Origin: JBBQYD01 sp942493075
Lineage (GTDB): Bacteria > Verrucomicrobiota > Verrucomicrobiia > Limisphaerales > UBA8199
Assembly: GCA_942493075.1 (NCBI GenBank)
Contig: OW818681.1
Location: forward strand, 6,200,001-6,264,000
Length of the DNA: 64,000 nucleotides
Reading direction: 5' to 3'
The notes under the pieces are model-generated. The model searched no databases and had not been told where the DNA came from. It saw nothing but the letters and a program-made list of their open reading frames with translations. Below are positions 53,201 through 62,415 of this stretch, in pieces. Position 1 is the stretch's first letter; every line of letters starts with the position of its first letter. The translations under genes and the position numbers were made by a program.

Positions 53201-56200
53201 CGCCTCTCGGTCTATGAACTCGCTGTGACAGGCCAGTGGGACTTCTCATCCGGCGACTTGCGCGCGACGGTAGGACGGGAGCTCGAGTATGTGGGCGACT
53301 CGGCGAATCTCATCGCTTACCCCACGATGCAGATTCAAGGCCATCCTGTGCGGGCCATGTATTTCGGCGCGATGGGGCCGGGGCAGGGCCTATACGCGCG
53401 CCATGGTGCCAAGCCCAATGGCGGTGGCCATCTCGTGAACCAGTACACCATCGTGATGGATATCATGTATCCGCAATCGAGTATAGATCACTGTCGCGCG
53501 CTCTTCCAATCGGACCCGTTCAACCGGACCGGAAACGATGCTGAGTTTTATGTAGGCGACGCTTTCGCTGCTCCTGATCCGAATGGAGTCGGAGCGGCGG
53601 GATTGTTCCATCACGGGCTGACACCTGAGACATGGCATCGCGTGGCATTCGTTGTTGATCTCGCGGCTGCCGAAGGCCAGCAATTGCGCAAGTATGTCGA
53701 TGGCGAGCCCGTAGCAGTCCAAGCGTTGCCGGGAGGAATCGATGGGCGTTACGCTCTCGGGCCTACGGTTCAGCTTTTTACCAATGGTTTGGGCGAGGAC
53801 TTTAATCGACCGGGTTATGTCAGCAGCATCCAGATTCTGAATGGCTGCCTGTCTGCACCCGTGGTGGCTGCACTCGGTGAGGTCTCGCCGGACAAGCTTC
53901 CCGCTGGAGACGCCGCCTTTCGGCTGAGGGTGTTTGCGAGCGAGACCGGGGGAGTGCATCTGAGCTGGTCAGGTCCGGCTGGCAGTTATCTGGTGCAAAG
54001 TTCGAGCAGCCTGGAGGAGCCCTTCTGGGTGGCGGCAGCCCCGGCGCGGACAAACCGTGTCTTGAATCTTCCGTTGCCATCCGGCCCAACGTTCTATCGC
54101 GTAGTGCTCGACCGGCCGGACATACAAGTCGGTCCGTTGGAAGATGAGGAACAAGTGATTCCTTCTAAGCAAATCCTGCGTGTGCTCGGTTCGAGTGTGC
54201 AGTTTGGCGGCAGACCCGTGGACCTGGTGCGGTCACCGGATGGCCGGTTCATCTATATCAAGAATCTCAACAACCTGGTGGTGGTGGATGCCGCGTCGTG
54301 GAAGATCATTCAGACATCGAGTTATCCGGGCAGCGGCGCATCGATGCACGGGATTGCGTGCCGGGCGGATGGCCGCCGCGTCTATGTGACCAGCTCAGGC
54401 AGTGACTTGTATGAATGGCAGGTGGCGGCCGATGGCATGGTGAATTTTGCACGCACGATCTCGCTGCCATCCAGCTCCAACCCTTGTGGTGTTGCTATCG
54501 CTGAGGATGGCTTGAGAGCGTTTGTCTGTCTAAACAACCGAAACCGGCTAGGGATTGTCAATCTTACCAGTGGCAGTTTGGAGCGCGAAATCACGGTTGG
54601 GATTGCTCCGTGGGATGTGGCGCTTGCCCCAGGTGGCGGCACGGCTTATGTCTCGGATTGGGGTGGGCGTTTTCCGGTGAGCGGCGACCTGACGGCATCC
54701 TCAGCCGGGACGCAGGTGGTGGTGGATGCGCGTGGCGTGGCGTCGAGCGGCACGGTTTCGTTTGTGGACGTGGCTTCTGGAACCGAGACCGCGCAGGTGG
54801 CGGTGGGATTGCATCCTTCCGCACTTTCCTTGCGACGGGACGGCACAACGTTGTATGTCGCCAACGCGAATTCCGACACCGTGTCCGTGATCGACACTGC
54901 ATCTCGCAAAGTAAGGGAAAGCATCCTTGTTCGGCCCGACTCCAGCATGCCGTTTGGCAGCGGGACAGGCGGGCTTGCCCTCAGTGGCGATGAGCGGCTT
55001 CTCTTTGTCGCCTCTCCTGGAAACAACGCAATCGCCGTTGTGGAGCTGGCAGCAGCTCAAACCAACAGCCTTGTGCGTGGTTATCTGCCAACGGATTGGT
55101 ATCCAGGCGCGGTGGAGGCAGATTCAAACTATGTGTATGTGGCGAATGTCAAAGGCCTGGGAACACGTCTCGGGCAGCCTGTGACAACGAGCTGGAACAT
55201 TACCGCTCATCTTGGCACCGCGAACCGCTTGGCCATACCTGACACAGAAGCGTTAAGCAAACACACCGCGCTGGCGTTCGAAAACGGGCGCGTGCCCGAG
55301 ATCCTGCGCGCGCAAGCAATGCCGCGTGCCGGCCAGGCACCTGTTCCGGTGCCTCAACGGCGGGGCGAACCGTCCGTGTTCCAACATGTCGTCTATATCC
55401 TTAAGGAGAACAAAACTTACGACCAGATGTTTGGCGATCTGCCCCAGGGTAATGGCGAGCCGAGCTTGTGCATCTATCCAAGATCGGTCAGCCCTAATCA
55501 CCATGCGCTGGCCGAGCAATATGTGCTGTTGGACAATTTCTATTGCCAGGGCGTCAATTCCGCCGATGGCCATTCGTGGTCAACGGAGGCCAATGTTGCC
55601 GATCATCTGGAGAAATCGTTTGGCGGGTTCGCCCGCAGCTACACCTTCGGTGATGATCCGCTGACCTATTGCTCCAGCGGGTTTATTTGGAACAACGTGC
55701 TCGAACACGGGCTCACGTTCCGGAATTACGGCGAGATGGATTATGCCTCGCCATCCCCGGCAGCCACCTGGTTCCAGATCTATCGTGATTTCACGAACGG
55801 CACGCGATCGATTCGATATAGTCAGAACATCGGGATCGCTTCGCTGCGCCCTTATAGCTCAACCAACGTGCCCGGATGGAACATGGACATACCGGATGTC
55901 GTCCGTGCGGATGGATTCATTCGTGAACTGAATGCGGCTCAAACCAGGGGCACTTGGGAAAACTTCCATTTTCTTTACCTGCCCAACGATCATACGGGTG
56001 GCGCGCCCTCGCCACGCGCACAGGTAGCCGATAACGATGTTTCCCTGGGCCGTGCCGTCGATGCGATCACCCATAGTGTGTTTGCCTCAAACACCGTGAT
56101 TTTCGTTATCGAAGATGATCCCCAAAGTGGCTATGACCATGTGGACGGTCACCGATCCATTTGTCTCGTGATCAGCCCTTACACGAAACGGGGAGCGGTC

Positions 56201-56599
56201 ATCAGCACGTTCTACAACCAAGCCGGCGTGTTGCACACCATGGAGAGAATCATGGGGTTGCCGCCAATGAACCAACAGGATGCGATGGCGCCGCTGATGT
56301 TTGAATGCTTCACGAATGTTCCCAACTTCGCGCCTTATACCGCGCTGCCATCGAACATCAACTTGGCGGAGGGCGTGAACGGCACCGCAGGCCTGACGCC
56401 TACTCAGAAGTATTGGGCTGATAAAGCCAGCAAAATGGACTTAAGCCGGCCGGATGCAATCGAAGAGGATACTTTCAACCGCCACATCTGGCATTCGATC
56501 AAAGGTGACGAGCCATATCCTGCTGACTACGTCGGCGGCCACGGCAAAGGTCTGAAGGCCTTGGGCCTATCTCTATCCGCCGAGGAGGACGACGACTGA
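50240..56599 (+). CDS. Giant multidomain secreted protein ending in a phosphoesterase domain
   Basis: The 2119-residue protein has a signal peptide (FLWLALGSLACAAN). In order: autotransporter-associated beta strands (about 30-560; GLSKTGSGLLVLAG and SLIKRGSALLRLTG are repeat units), an Ig-like domain (about 590-670), a LamG-like domain (about 680-890), a second Ig-like domain, another LamG-like domain, a short STNL-type domain, a YVTN-like beta-propeller (about 1310-1640), then a phosphoesterase/phospholipase C-like domain from about 1725 (HVVYILKENKTYDQMFG, AEQYVLLDNFYCQGVN and IFVIEDDPQSGYDHVDGHRS). Such a chain is exceptional. It is probably exported and may act on surface phosphates or phospholipids. 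Confidence 0.85.
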   Translation: MNHTLNLTRAGFLWLALGSLACAANGTWNNSAGGSWTLPANWHSGVIADGAGATANFATLSLTSDATVTLNGARTVGSLTFDDKSATPHTWTLGSGTGGKLTLSATTPVINVNQCSVIIEAGLSGTTGLSKTGSGLLVLAGPNDYTGATAVNGGTLCFGSVGFAAGNTLTIGAAGIAESAGTLGLVVNATATAVPITGTGRVQLVGTNNSAAVPDIDFGPNHDANSFWGARLSAPVDLGDLNRFVHGRTGHNGAGRYGLTSADCQFGGEISGTGGLTIIAQNSWTGSDPMEVPFALNASNSFTGPLEIRRGSVYLGASGALSRTNRLVFAAGSGNNARLFLYGNHLTVSDLTSTGAGSALIANGNRLVGASLTLAPVTLTVEQRTDGVFSGVIADAFSEYDGSGSGTTGPLSLIKRGSALLRLTGASTYSGATTIAEGTLQVDGSIAGSLVVQNGSLSGGGTIGGSVQVASGGLLMPGVGGPGTLTIQGTLDLAGTTILDVGKAGIYLTSDHIAGLNTLKCGGKLVVTNRGPGALMAGDRFQFFQAQTVTGSFAQVELPALGGGLAWDTADLTVDGSVTVIDASGVPVITQQPQSIQVIAGDPARFEVRAAGERPLQYQWLKGGQLLQGQTASSLAWAQVSTNQTGDYFVWVNNARGSVTSAVVQLAVIAPLPPSPVTNGLVVYLNFNSNLVAQAGTTNHGALYTGGATLGPRYTSGPIGAAVTFSNESTGGQPNDWAITLGNLDWVYNGSFTVSMWERNSTTGDGALTGNKNWTSGANTGWVISTLDPKNLNYNAAGGTRRDVSLNPGFSDGTWHLVTITFDRAANRVTSYLDGSSLSVTDISPNGTASLNAGFPTLIGSSGNGSYSGTGAVDDYGIWTRSLSADEVAAIYHAGLIGQSLVTATPGPVPQITANPAGVRLTEGGTAQFSVQVSGTGPFAYQWRLNGTNIAGATDSTFTLSSVGPAQEGMYTVLVSNGSGGVVSAAARLSVYELAVTGQWDFSSGDLRATVGRELEYVGDSANLIAYPTMQIQGHPVRAMYFGAMGPGQGLYARHGAKPNGGGHLVNQYTIVMDIMYPQSSIDHCRALFQSDPFNRTGNDAEFYVGDAFAAPDPNGVGAAGLFHHGLTPETWHRVAFVVDLAAAEGQQLRKYVDGEPVAVQALPGGIDGRYALGPTVQLFTNGLGEDFNRPGYVSSIQILNGCLSAPVVAALGEVSPDKLPAGDAAFRLRVFASETGGVHLSWSGPAGSYLVQSSSSLEEPFWVAAAPARTNRVLNLPLPSGPTFYRVVLDRPDIQVGPLEDEEQVIPSKQILRVLGSSVQFGGRPVDLVRSPDGRFIYIKNLNNLVVVDAASWKIIQTSSYPGSGASMHGIACRADGRRVYVTSSGSDLYEWQVAADGMVNFARTISLPSSSNPCGVAIAEDGLRAFVCLNNRNRLGIVNLTSGSLEREITVGIAPWDVALAPGGGTAYVSDWGGRFPVSGDLTASSAGTQVVVDARGVASSGTVSFVDVASGTETAQVAVGLHPSALSLRRDGTTLYVANANSDTVSVIDTASRKVRESILVRPDSSMPFGSGTGGLALSGDERLLFVASPGNNAIAVVELAAAQTNSLVRGYLPTDWYPGAVEADSNYVYVANVKGLGTRLGQPVTTSWNITAHLGTANRLAIPDTEALSKHTALAFENGRVPEILRAQAMPRAGQAPVPVPQRRGEPSVFQHVVYILKENKTYDQMFGDLPQGNGEPSLCIYPRSVSPNHHALAEQYVLLDNFYCQGVNSADGHSWSTEANVADHLEKSFGGFARSYTFGDDPLTYCSSGFIWNNVLEHGLTFRNYGEMDYASPSPAATWFQIYRDFTNGTRSIRYSQNIGIASLRPYSSTNVPGWNMDIPDVVRADGFIRELNAAQTRGTWENFHFLYLPNDHTGGAPSPRAQVADNDVSLGRAVDAITHSVFASNTVIFVIEDDPQSGYDHVDGHRSICLVISPYTKRGAVISTFYNQAGVLHTMERIMGLPPMNQQDAMAPLMFECFTNVPNFAPYTALPSNINLAEGVNGTAGLTPTQKYWADKASKMDLSRPDAIEEDTFNRHIWHSIKGDEPYPADYVGGHGKGLKALGLSLSAEEDDD

Positions 56600-56746
56600 A
56601 CCGGAGGAACAACACCCCAGAGTGTTTGCGGAAGTCAATGCGGATTTGCGGGGATGACCTCACGTTGCTATGGGACGAAAGTCAGATCAACACCAACCCA
56701 ATCGATATCCGTACTGTCGGTAGTACGCGGTCCATTTTTGATTCTA

Positions 56747-56794
56747 CCTGGTTCATCGGGTTGGCGCTGATTGGCGCCAACCCGATGAACCAGG
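56747..56794. repeat. Perfect 21-bp palindrome, copy 1 (REP-like)
   Basis: Arms 56747-56767 and 56774-56794 are exact reverse complements (CCTGGTTCATCGGGTTGGCGC) with loop TGATTG. An identical 48-nt copy lies at 57241-57288. Confidence 0.92.
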
Positions 56795-56807
56795 GATTTT
56801 CTTTGTT

Positions 56808-57089
56808 TTGGTTACGAGTTACGGTCTCCGCCCGGAGCAAGCTCTCTCTGACTTGGTCCAGGCTGTTCAGGTTGGATCAACCGATTTTGTGGCCCGGCGG
56901 CGTTGGTTCCTGGGAAGATTTCGGTGGCAAGAGAGTTTTGCAGCTTTTTCATACGGCCATTCACAAATCGGAACGGTGATTCGTTACATTCTGAATCAAG
57001 AGAAGCATCATAAGAAACGAAGTTTTAGGGATGAGTACCTGACTCTGTTGGAACGATTCGGAATTCCGCAGACTGAAGGTGGAAGATGA
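56808..57089 (+). pseudogene. IS200/RAYT-like transposase remnant (C-terminal part)
   Basis: The frame gives about 90 residues resembling the C-terminal half of IS200-like Y1 transposases: RFRWQESFAAFSYG, VIRYILNQEKHHKKRSF and EYLTLLERFG. The Tyr in the YI-x-NQ helix may be the catalytic one in this family. The N-terminal half with the HUH motif is missing; the fragment starts next to the palindrome. It lies between two identical hairpins, which is the usual setting of REP-associated transposases. The fragment is probably inactive. Confidence 0.8.
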
Positions 57090-57240
57090 CTGAAGGCGTC
57101 CTGCGCGCGTTGGGGGATCTACCACAGGCATTCCGGAGTTGAGGGGGTGGTCTCACAGCTCTTTGAGACGGCCATTCAAAGCCTGCCTGTCGAATCGGAA
57201 TCGGTACTGTTGGTAACCCGCGGCGCTTTTTTATCTCCAC

Positions 57241-57288
57241 CCTGGTTCATCGGGTTGGCGCTGATTGGCGCCAACCCGATGAACCAGG
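57241..57288. repeat. Perfect 21-bp palindrome, copy 2 (REP-like)
   Basis: Arms 57241-57261 and 57268-57288, loop TGATTG, identical over 48 nt to copy 1 and in the same orientation. It lies 26 bp from the candidate end of the IS110 element. Confidence 0.92.
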
Positions 57289-57358
57289 AGTCCTATGTTG
57301 TAATTACGGTCTTTCCATGGACCTGCCTAACGACGGCAGGATTTTTGGGAGGGCAAAG

Positions 57359-58678
57359 CTAGGTTTTCATAGGGGTTAGTGTTAGTCCGAGTCTCCTGGC
57401 CCGGCGGGCTAATGTCGTATGTTCGGTCTGCAGTACTTTTTCCTCATACTTGGCCAGACCATGCTCCACGTAAGCTAATCCGTGGACCATCACTCTCCAG
57501 AACATTGCTCCAAGCTTGCGAGCCAGTGCCCTGCTTGCTACCAGGCCGCCGCTGCGGCTTCGGATTCTTCGATAGAACCCTCCCAAGGCTCGATCATTTG
57601 TCTTGCCCACCGCTCGGGCAATCACACATAAGAGCTCTAAGCCTGCTTTGTTGGTTGATCGCTTTTCGGATCTGCGCCGCTTGCCGCTCTGATGGGTCCC
57701 GGGCGCCAGCCCCAGCCACGAGGTAAACCTCTTTTCGTTCTCCCAATGGGCTTTGAGGTCGGTTCCAACCTCCGAAACCAACCGTAGCAGTGTGTACTCA
57801 GTTATCCCGGGCAGCTTTGTCGCATCCTTGCCGTCACAGAGTTTCCAGAGCAACTCCAGCAACCCATCTATCTGCGGAGTGTTGCTCTTGTTCCTCCGGT
57901 CCGACTTGGGCAACTCCCCAGGGGGATCGGCCTTGTGCTCCGTCATTTTCTTGAGCACCTCTTCCAGAGCCTGATCGCATTCGGCAATCCGGGCGCGATA
58001 AAACTCCCAGGCTGCCAAGGCTTGGCGCAGGGCAAAGAGGTGCTCTTGCTTCCACGTCCCTCGCAGCGCTTCGCACACACGCTTGGCTTTCTTCTTCTGG
58101 ATCGTCGGGTCGCACAATGCCAGCAGTTTCTCCGGATCGCGCTCTCCCTCAAGAATAGCTCTCACCATCTTTAATCCACTCACTCCGGTCAGATCGCTGA
58201 TCACGTCATGAATCTTGATGTTCATTCGCTCCAGTGCTTTCTGCATATGCTGCTCGCTCGTGGCGCAACTGGAGATGTGATCGGCGCGCAAACGCAAATA
58301 ATCCTGCAAACGCCGGATATGATCGGGCGGAACAAACCCCGCCCTGAGCAACCCATGCGCATGCAAGGTCGCCTGCCATTGACAATCACTCATGTCGGTC
58401 TTGCGTCCTGGCAGGTTGCGAACGTACTTCCCGTTCACCATGATCGGATTGAGACCGGCTTTTTCCAGCACCTCATACGGACAAAGCCAATAAATTCCGG
58501 TCGCTTCCATCGCCACTGTGTTGACCCCTTGTTCCAGCAGGTAGTCGCGCAATGCGTGCAACTCGGTGGTGGTCGAGCCAAACACCTTGGGCGGCCCGCC
58601 AGCAACTGACACATGCATTTGCTCACTGCCCACGTCAATAGCAGCGGCTTTCGGATTGAGAACAGGAAGACTATTCAT
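57359..58678 (-). CDS. IS110-family transposase (DEDD recombinase)
   Basis: The 439-residue protein has the N-terminal DEDD residues D15 (AAIDVG), E58 (AMEATG), D95 and D98 (GRKTDMSDCQW). The C-terminal Tnp_20 part is LPGITEYTLLRLVSEVG, then GTHQSGKRRRSEKRSTNKAG, which should carry the Ser nucleophile. Members use a bridge RNA from their own non-coding end to choose donor and target. No frameshift or stop is seen, so the gene appears intact. It lies next to a REP-like palindrome. Confidence 0.92.
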   Translation of the reverse strand: MNSLPVLNPKAAAIDVGSEQMHVSVAGGPPKVFGSTTTELHALRDYLLEQGVNTVAMEATGIYWLCPYEVLEKAGLNPIMVNGKYVRNLPGRKTDMSDCQWQATLHAHGLLRAGFVPPDHIRRLQDYLRLRADHISSCATSEQHMQKALERMNIKIHDVISDLTGVSGLKMVRAILEGERDPEKLLALCDPTIQKKKAKRVCEALRGTWKQEHLFALRQALAAWEFYRARIAECDQALEEVLKKMTEHKADPPGELPKSDRRNKSNTPQIDGLLELLWKLCDGKDATKLPGITEYTLLRLVSEVGTDLKAHWENEKRFTSWLGLAPGTHQSGKRRRSEKRSTNKAGLELLCVIARAVGKTNDRALGGFYRRIRSRSGGLVASRALARKLGAMFWRVMVHGLAYVEHGLAKYEEKVLQTEHTTLARRARRLGLTLTPMKT

Positions 58679-58681
58679 GCT

Positions 58682-58908
58682 TTACCTTTGGTTTGCATGC
58701 CCACACCTCCGTGCCTGTTGGTTGGATACAACACGAATCTTTCCAGCGGGAAACCCGCCCAACCTCCGCAATGCGAAAGTCAGGCTAAGCTCTCCAAACG
58801 ATACGCACGTCACCAACAGGAGCCAGTCTACCGAACGAGCAGCCTTGCGGCGCATCAAATTAAGCACGGCCATGCTGCACGGCGGTATGGACATACGAAT
58901 AACCTATA
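58682..58908 (-). ncRNA. Candidate bridge RNA region of the IS110 element
   Basis: This is about 227 nt of non-coding DNA upstream of the transposase, in the place where IS621-type elements encode the bridge RNA. It contains a small hairpin (GCGGG-AAA-CCCGC at about 58746-58758). The RNA itself and its guide loops are not proven by eye; only the position suggests it. Confidence 0.3.
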
Positions 58909-58918
58909 AGGTCCATGG

Positions 58919-59079
58919 TCACGATGCGATTCCTTTTCGGAATTGGAGTCTACCAACAGTACGGAAGAGTCGTCGCGCGGCACAGGTTGTCGGTGATCAC
59001 AATGCCAGGTTCGGTTGCGGTTTTCATGTATCGAGGTGAGACGGCAGGCCTTGTGATCGCTGAAGAGCCTCTTCTCACG
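58919..59079. other. Gap between the IS element and the permease gene
   Basis: This 161-bp stretch lies downstream of the permease stop codon and next to the IS end. I see no gene, terminator or recognisable repeat in it. Confidence 0.3.
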
Positions 59080-62000
59080 CTATTCGTTGCGCAAGGCCTG
59101 GAGCAGGGGGGCACGCAGGGATCTGCGCGCCGCAAGCCAGGTCCAGAACAAGCCGTTAAGAAACACAGCGGCGAGAACGGTTGCGAGAAATAAGGTTGGC
59201 ACTTGATGTCCACCTTTCATCACGACAGGACTCACCGCGATTCCAGCCGCAAGGCTACCTAGCGCCAGCCCGGCAAAGAGCAGCACCAAATGCTCAGCCA
59301 GCACGAGGAACAGGATCTGGCGCTGAGCGAACCCTACCGCTGTGAGGACAGCCAGTTCGGCACGCCGCTCGAATACATTTCGCAACACCACTATTCCCAG
59401 GCCAGCACTGCCCAACAAAAGACCGAGTCCGCCGAGAACCTGAAACGTGGCGAGATAAGTATTCTGCACCGCATTGAATGCATTCAACCGCTCCGTGGCC
59501 GTGGTGATCTCAAATCCGTAATCTTCCAACCCGCGGCTCAGGGCAGTCGTCAGATCGCCGCTGGTTGAAGGTGTGTCGATCAGGAAGAGGCGCGCGCCGC
59601 TTTGCGAGGGGAACCGTTCTCGGAACGCCGATTCATCGATAACCAGGCTGCCTTGCAGAATGGAGTTAGCGACCGCACCAACGATGCGCACCTTGAAGGG
59701 GCGCCCTTGTTCATCCGTGTAATCGAGGGTGTCGCCCAGCTTTTTTCCGAGTGCCCATTGAATCGCATTGGCATCACCGATAGCCGGGACTATATCCTCC
59801 GTATCCGCTGGGTTCGTTGAACGCAACAAATCCCAGCTCCCGTGTTTGGGGGAGGTAAATGTGAATCGGAGTTCGAGAAGGTTGGGATCGACACCCAGCA
59901 GCCGTGGGCGTTGCGCGCGAGTCAACGTGAGACAACTGGCTTCGTCGCCTTCATGCACGCGCAAAGGCACGATCGTTGCATCTTTGATGAGCTCAGGCGC
60001 GAGATTGAAGAACTCGCGGCCGGAGGTTGAGTTGAGATCCTGGACGACTGGGATGGCCGTTTCGCCGATGAATTCGAACCCGCCAGTCCCTGTTCGCCAA
60101 GCCCGTTCATCACGCGCATCAAGATGGAACACCGAGGGTCCGGCGATCATAAAGGTACCGCACGCCAGCAAACCAATGGCAGCGAGGCTGCGTCCGCGGC
60201 GGCGTCCGCAACCGCGTGCCGCAAGCTGAGCAAGGCTCAGGCTTGGCGCGTCCGCTAAAGCCAGGCGGCCCAACCAAAGTGAGACGATAGACAGTCCACA
60301 AATCAGGACGAGCGCCCCGGCTCCGAAAAAGACCGGTGCCTGAGAAGCCCCTTGAGCGTCGCGACCCGACACGAGCAATGCGGTTGCTGCGAAACCCGCG
60401 AGCAGTGCAACCCAGAAAGCAATGCGCGACTTAGTTGCGCGCGGAGGATCGAGTTCACTGGCTAGCAACTCACGAGCGGGGCGGCGAGTGAATCCCCGCA
60501 GCCCCAGGCCGATAGTGATTAGCGCAATGGCAGCTCCCGCGAGCGCGCTGGTAACCAGGGACGAAACTCGCAGATCAATCGAGAGGCTCAGTCCACCGGC
60601 GGCGGCACTCCAGACGGTGCGCAAACCTGCCAGCAAAGCTTTGGCATAAAGCACACCTGCCACGGTTCCCAATACGCCTCCGGCAAGCGCCAGCACTACC
60701 CCTTCACCTAATAATAGCGCGCGCACCTGGCCAGGCCTGAATCCCACTGCTAATAGGAGTCCGATCTCTCCCATTCGTTGTTCCAGGGCGAAGCGAAACA
60801 GCAGCGCCATGAGCAAAAGCGCGGCCAAAACCAGGAAGAAACTAAACCCCAGAAAGAGTTGGCCGAAATCCTGAGCTTCATTGGCGGACTGCAAGGCCGC
60901 TTCTCGGACGTTTAACAATTGAAGCCCTAATGTGGATGGATCGTGTCTTTGACGGAGCTGTGTGTGCAACTGTTCTGAGAAGACTTCCGGCGAGACGCCC
61001 TTGGGGACCTGAAAACGCAAAGCGGTGAGTGCGCCAAACCGGTTGCCCCACATTTGTTGCCCGGCCTTCAATGTGACGAACGCCTTAGGTGTGCCGCGAT
61101 GTTCTTTCCAGTAAGCCTCGTCCGCAGGCCGGATCGGGTAGCGCAACGGAAAGCCCACATCCCAATCGTGCGTGGACTCGGCGCGCGCGATTCCGGGGAA
61201 GTCAGGCATGAGGGTGCGATCACCGTGCTCGCCGGCAAGCGGCACGATATCGCGCACCAGGAACGTATTTGTGCGCTCGGCGAGGTTTGCGCCCGATTCG
61301 ACCGCGTAATAGCTGAGCTTCAGTTCGTCGCCCCTGTTGGCCTGCAACTCGCGCGCAAGCCAATCATTGATCAGGATCTCGTTGTCCCGGAGATCGGGCG
61401 GAACAAGTGCCGGGTCATCGGAGGCGGTAACCATCGAGTAAGACACCGCGCGGGGAGCGGATTGAACCAGGTTCGCGAGATAGGTAAAGATGGAGGTCGG
61501 TTGATTGGTCTCCGAAACGGCCGCCGCTACCGGTGGGTCCAGGAAGATGCGGCTGCTGGCGAGCTCCACATGGGCCACTCCGGAGGTGTCCAACGTGCGA
61601 ACGGTTAGCCCGGCGTCCTCAAGATTCCAGGCATGCTCCAAAGCATCGCGCCAGTGCGGTTCATCGGCGGGCCAGGAGACCGGCCTGGTTCCCCCACCAG
61701 CGAGGAGCAGGTTGGCGCGATTCGTGAGCTCGACCGCTTCGTTAAGAATCGGCAACGCAACGAAAGCGTTAGGCTGCGCCGGATTACCCGCATGCAGGTT
61801 AAACGCACCCAGCTCCGCCGTCGTGAGCACACGGCCAACTCGCAGACGCAGCGCGACTGCGTGTTCGCTACGTGGAGTCAGTGCCGCTTCTGCCGAGAGG
61901 AGGCCCGGCTTGCGGACCCGCAACAGGACTTCGTCACCGGGTTTGGCCTGCAGTTGGGCGGCGAGGGGTTGATTGATAAAGATCTCGCGTCCCGCCAGCC

Positions 62001-62415
62001 AGGCGTTGCTGCCTCGTGAATCGGGCCAGCTTGCGAAGGCGGGCCACGTTAGGGGATCGACTCCCAGCACTTGCACGCGCGGAGCGGTGCGCCTGGTTTC
62101 GGGGGATGTGACCAAGCCTGGCAACCGCAGGGCGGTTGTCCAACGAACGGTTGAGAGACCGTTGCTTGAATCATTCGACTTTGTGGCAATACGCGCTGCC
62201 AGGTCGGCTCGGAAAAAACGGTCCCCGGAATCCATGGCGACTTCGGCAGAGCCAAGGCGAGCCAGGGCGGATGCGCGCAAACTGGAGCGCACGGAGTCCC
62301 CAAGGATCAGAGCGCCCGCGAGAGCCGCGGTAGCGATTGCGGCACCCAGGACGACGCCCGCGTGGGTGCGGGCGTGGTAGCGAGCGCCGCGCCAGCTCAG
62401 GGAAAGCCAGCTCAT
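59080..62415 (-). CDS. FtsX-type ABC transporter permease (large, two FtsX-like units)
   Basis: The 1111-residue protein starts MSWLSLSWRGARYHARTH with a membrane helix (VVLGAAIATAALAGALILGDSVR). It then has a large extracytoplasmic domain, helices near 540-720 (FFLVLAALLLMALLFRFAL), a second extracytoplasmic domain and three more helices near the C-terminus (GGLGLLLGSAGLGIVVLRNVFERRAELAVLTAVGF). This is the MacB/FtsX pattern duplicated. It would form an exporter with the ATPase encoded upstream, whose stop overlaps its start (ATGA). The ATG at 62415 is preferred over a 12-residue longer frame. The substrate is unknown. Confidence 0.88.
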   Translation of the reverse strand: MSWLSLSWRGARYHARTHAGVVLGAAIATAALAGALILGDSVRSSLRASALARLGSAEVAMDSGDRFFRADLAARIATKSNDSSNGLSTVRWTTALRLPGLVTSPETRRTAPRVQVLGVDPLTWPAFASWPDSRGSNAWLAGREIFINQPLAAQLQAKPGDEVLLRVRKPGLLSAEAALTPRSEHAVALRLRVGRVLTTAELGAFNLHAGNPAQPNAFVALPILNEAVELTNRANLLLAGGGTRPVSWPADEPHWRDALEHAWNLEDAGLTVRTLDTSGVAHVELASSRIFLDPPVAAAVSETNQPTSIFTYLANLVQSAPRAVSYSMVTASDDPALVPPDLRDNEILINDWLARELQANRGDELKLSYYAVESGANLAERTNTFLVRDIVPLAGEHGDRTLMPDFPGIARAESTHDWDVGFPLRYPIRPADEAYWKEHRGTPKAFVTLKAGQQMWGNRFGALTALRFQVPKGVSPEVFSEQLHTQLRQRHDPSTLGLQLLNVREAALQSANEAQDFGQLFLGFSFFLVLAALLLMALLFRFALEQRMGEIGLLLAVGFRPGQVRALLLGEGVVLALAGGVLGTVAGVLYAKALLAGLRTVWSAAAGGLSLSIDLRVSSLVTSALAGAAIALITIGLGLRGFTRRPARELLASELDPPRATKSRIAFWVALLAGFAATALLVSGRDAQGASQAPVFFGAGALVLICGLSIVSLWLGRLALADAPSLSLAQLAARGCGRRRGRSLAAIGLLACGTFMIAGPSVFHLDARDERAWRTGTGGFEFIGETAIPVVQDLNSTSGREFFNLAPELIKDATIVPLRVHEGDEASCLTLTRAQRPRLLGVDPNLLELRFTFTSPKHGSWDLLRSTNPADTEDIVPAIGDANAIQWALGKKLGDTLDYTDEQGRPFKVRIVGAVANSILQGSLVIDESAFRERFPSQSGARLFLIDTPSTSGDLTTALSRGLEDYGFEITTATERLNAFNAVQNTYLATFQVLGGLGLLLGSAGLGIVVLRNVFERRAELAVLTAVGFAQRQILFLVLAEHLVLLFAGLALGSLAAGIAVSPVVMKGGHQVPTLFLATVLAAVFLNGLFWTWLAARRSLRAPLLQALRNE

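Larger units (their letters stand above)
56600..57358. other. REP-like region with transposase remnant
   Basis: This 759-bp gap separates the giant gene from the IS110 transposase. It holds two identical palindromes, a transposase remnant between them, and the likely left end of the IS110 element after 57315. No other gene is supported. Confidence 0.6.
57315..58918 (-). mobile_element. IS110-family insertion sequence (candidate ends)
   Basis: The element spans a transposase gene plus about 230 bp of non-coding DNA upstream of it. CCATGGACCT at 57315-57324 and AGGTCCATGG at 58909-58918 are a perfect 10-bp inverted repeat on the two sides and are taken as subterminal ends. The exact ends are inferred; IS110 elements often lack long terminal repeats. 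The total length of about 1.6 kb fits the family. Confidence 0.65.
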
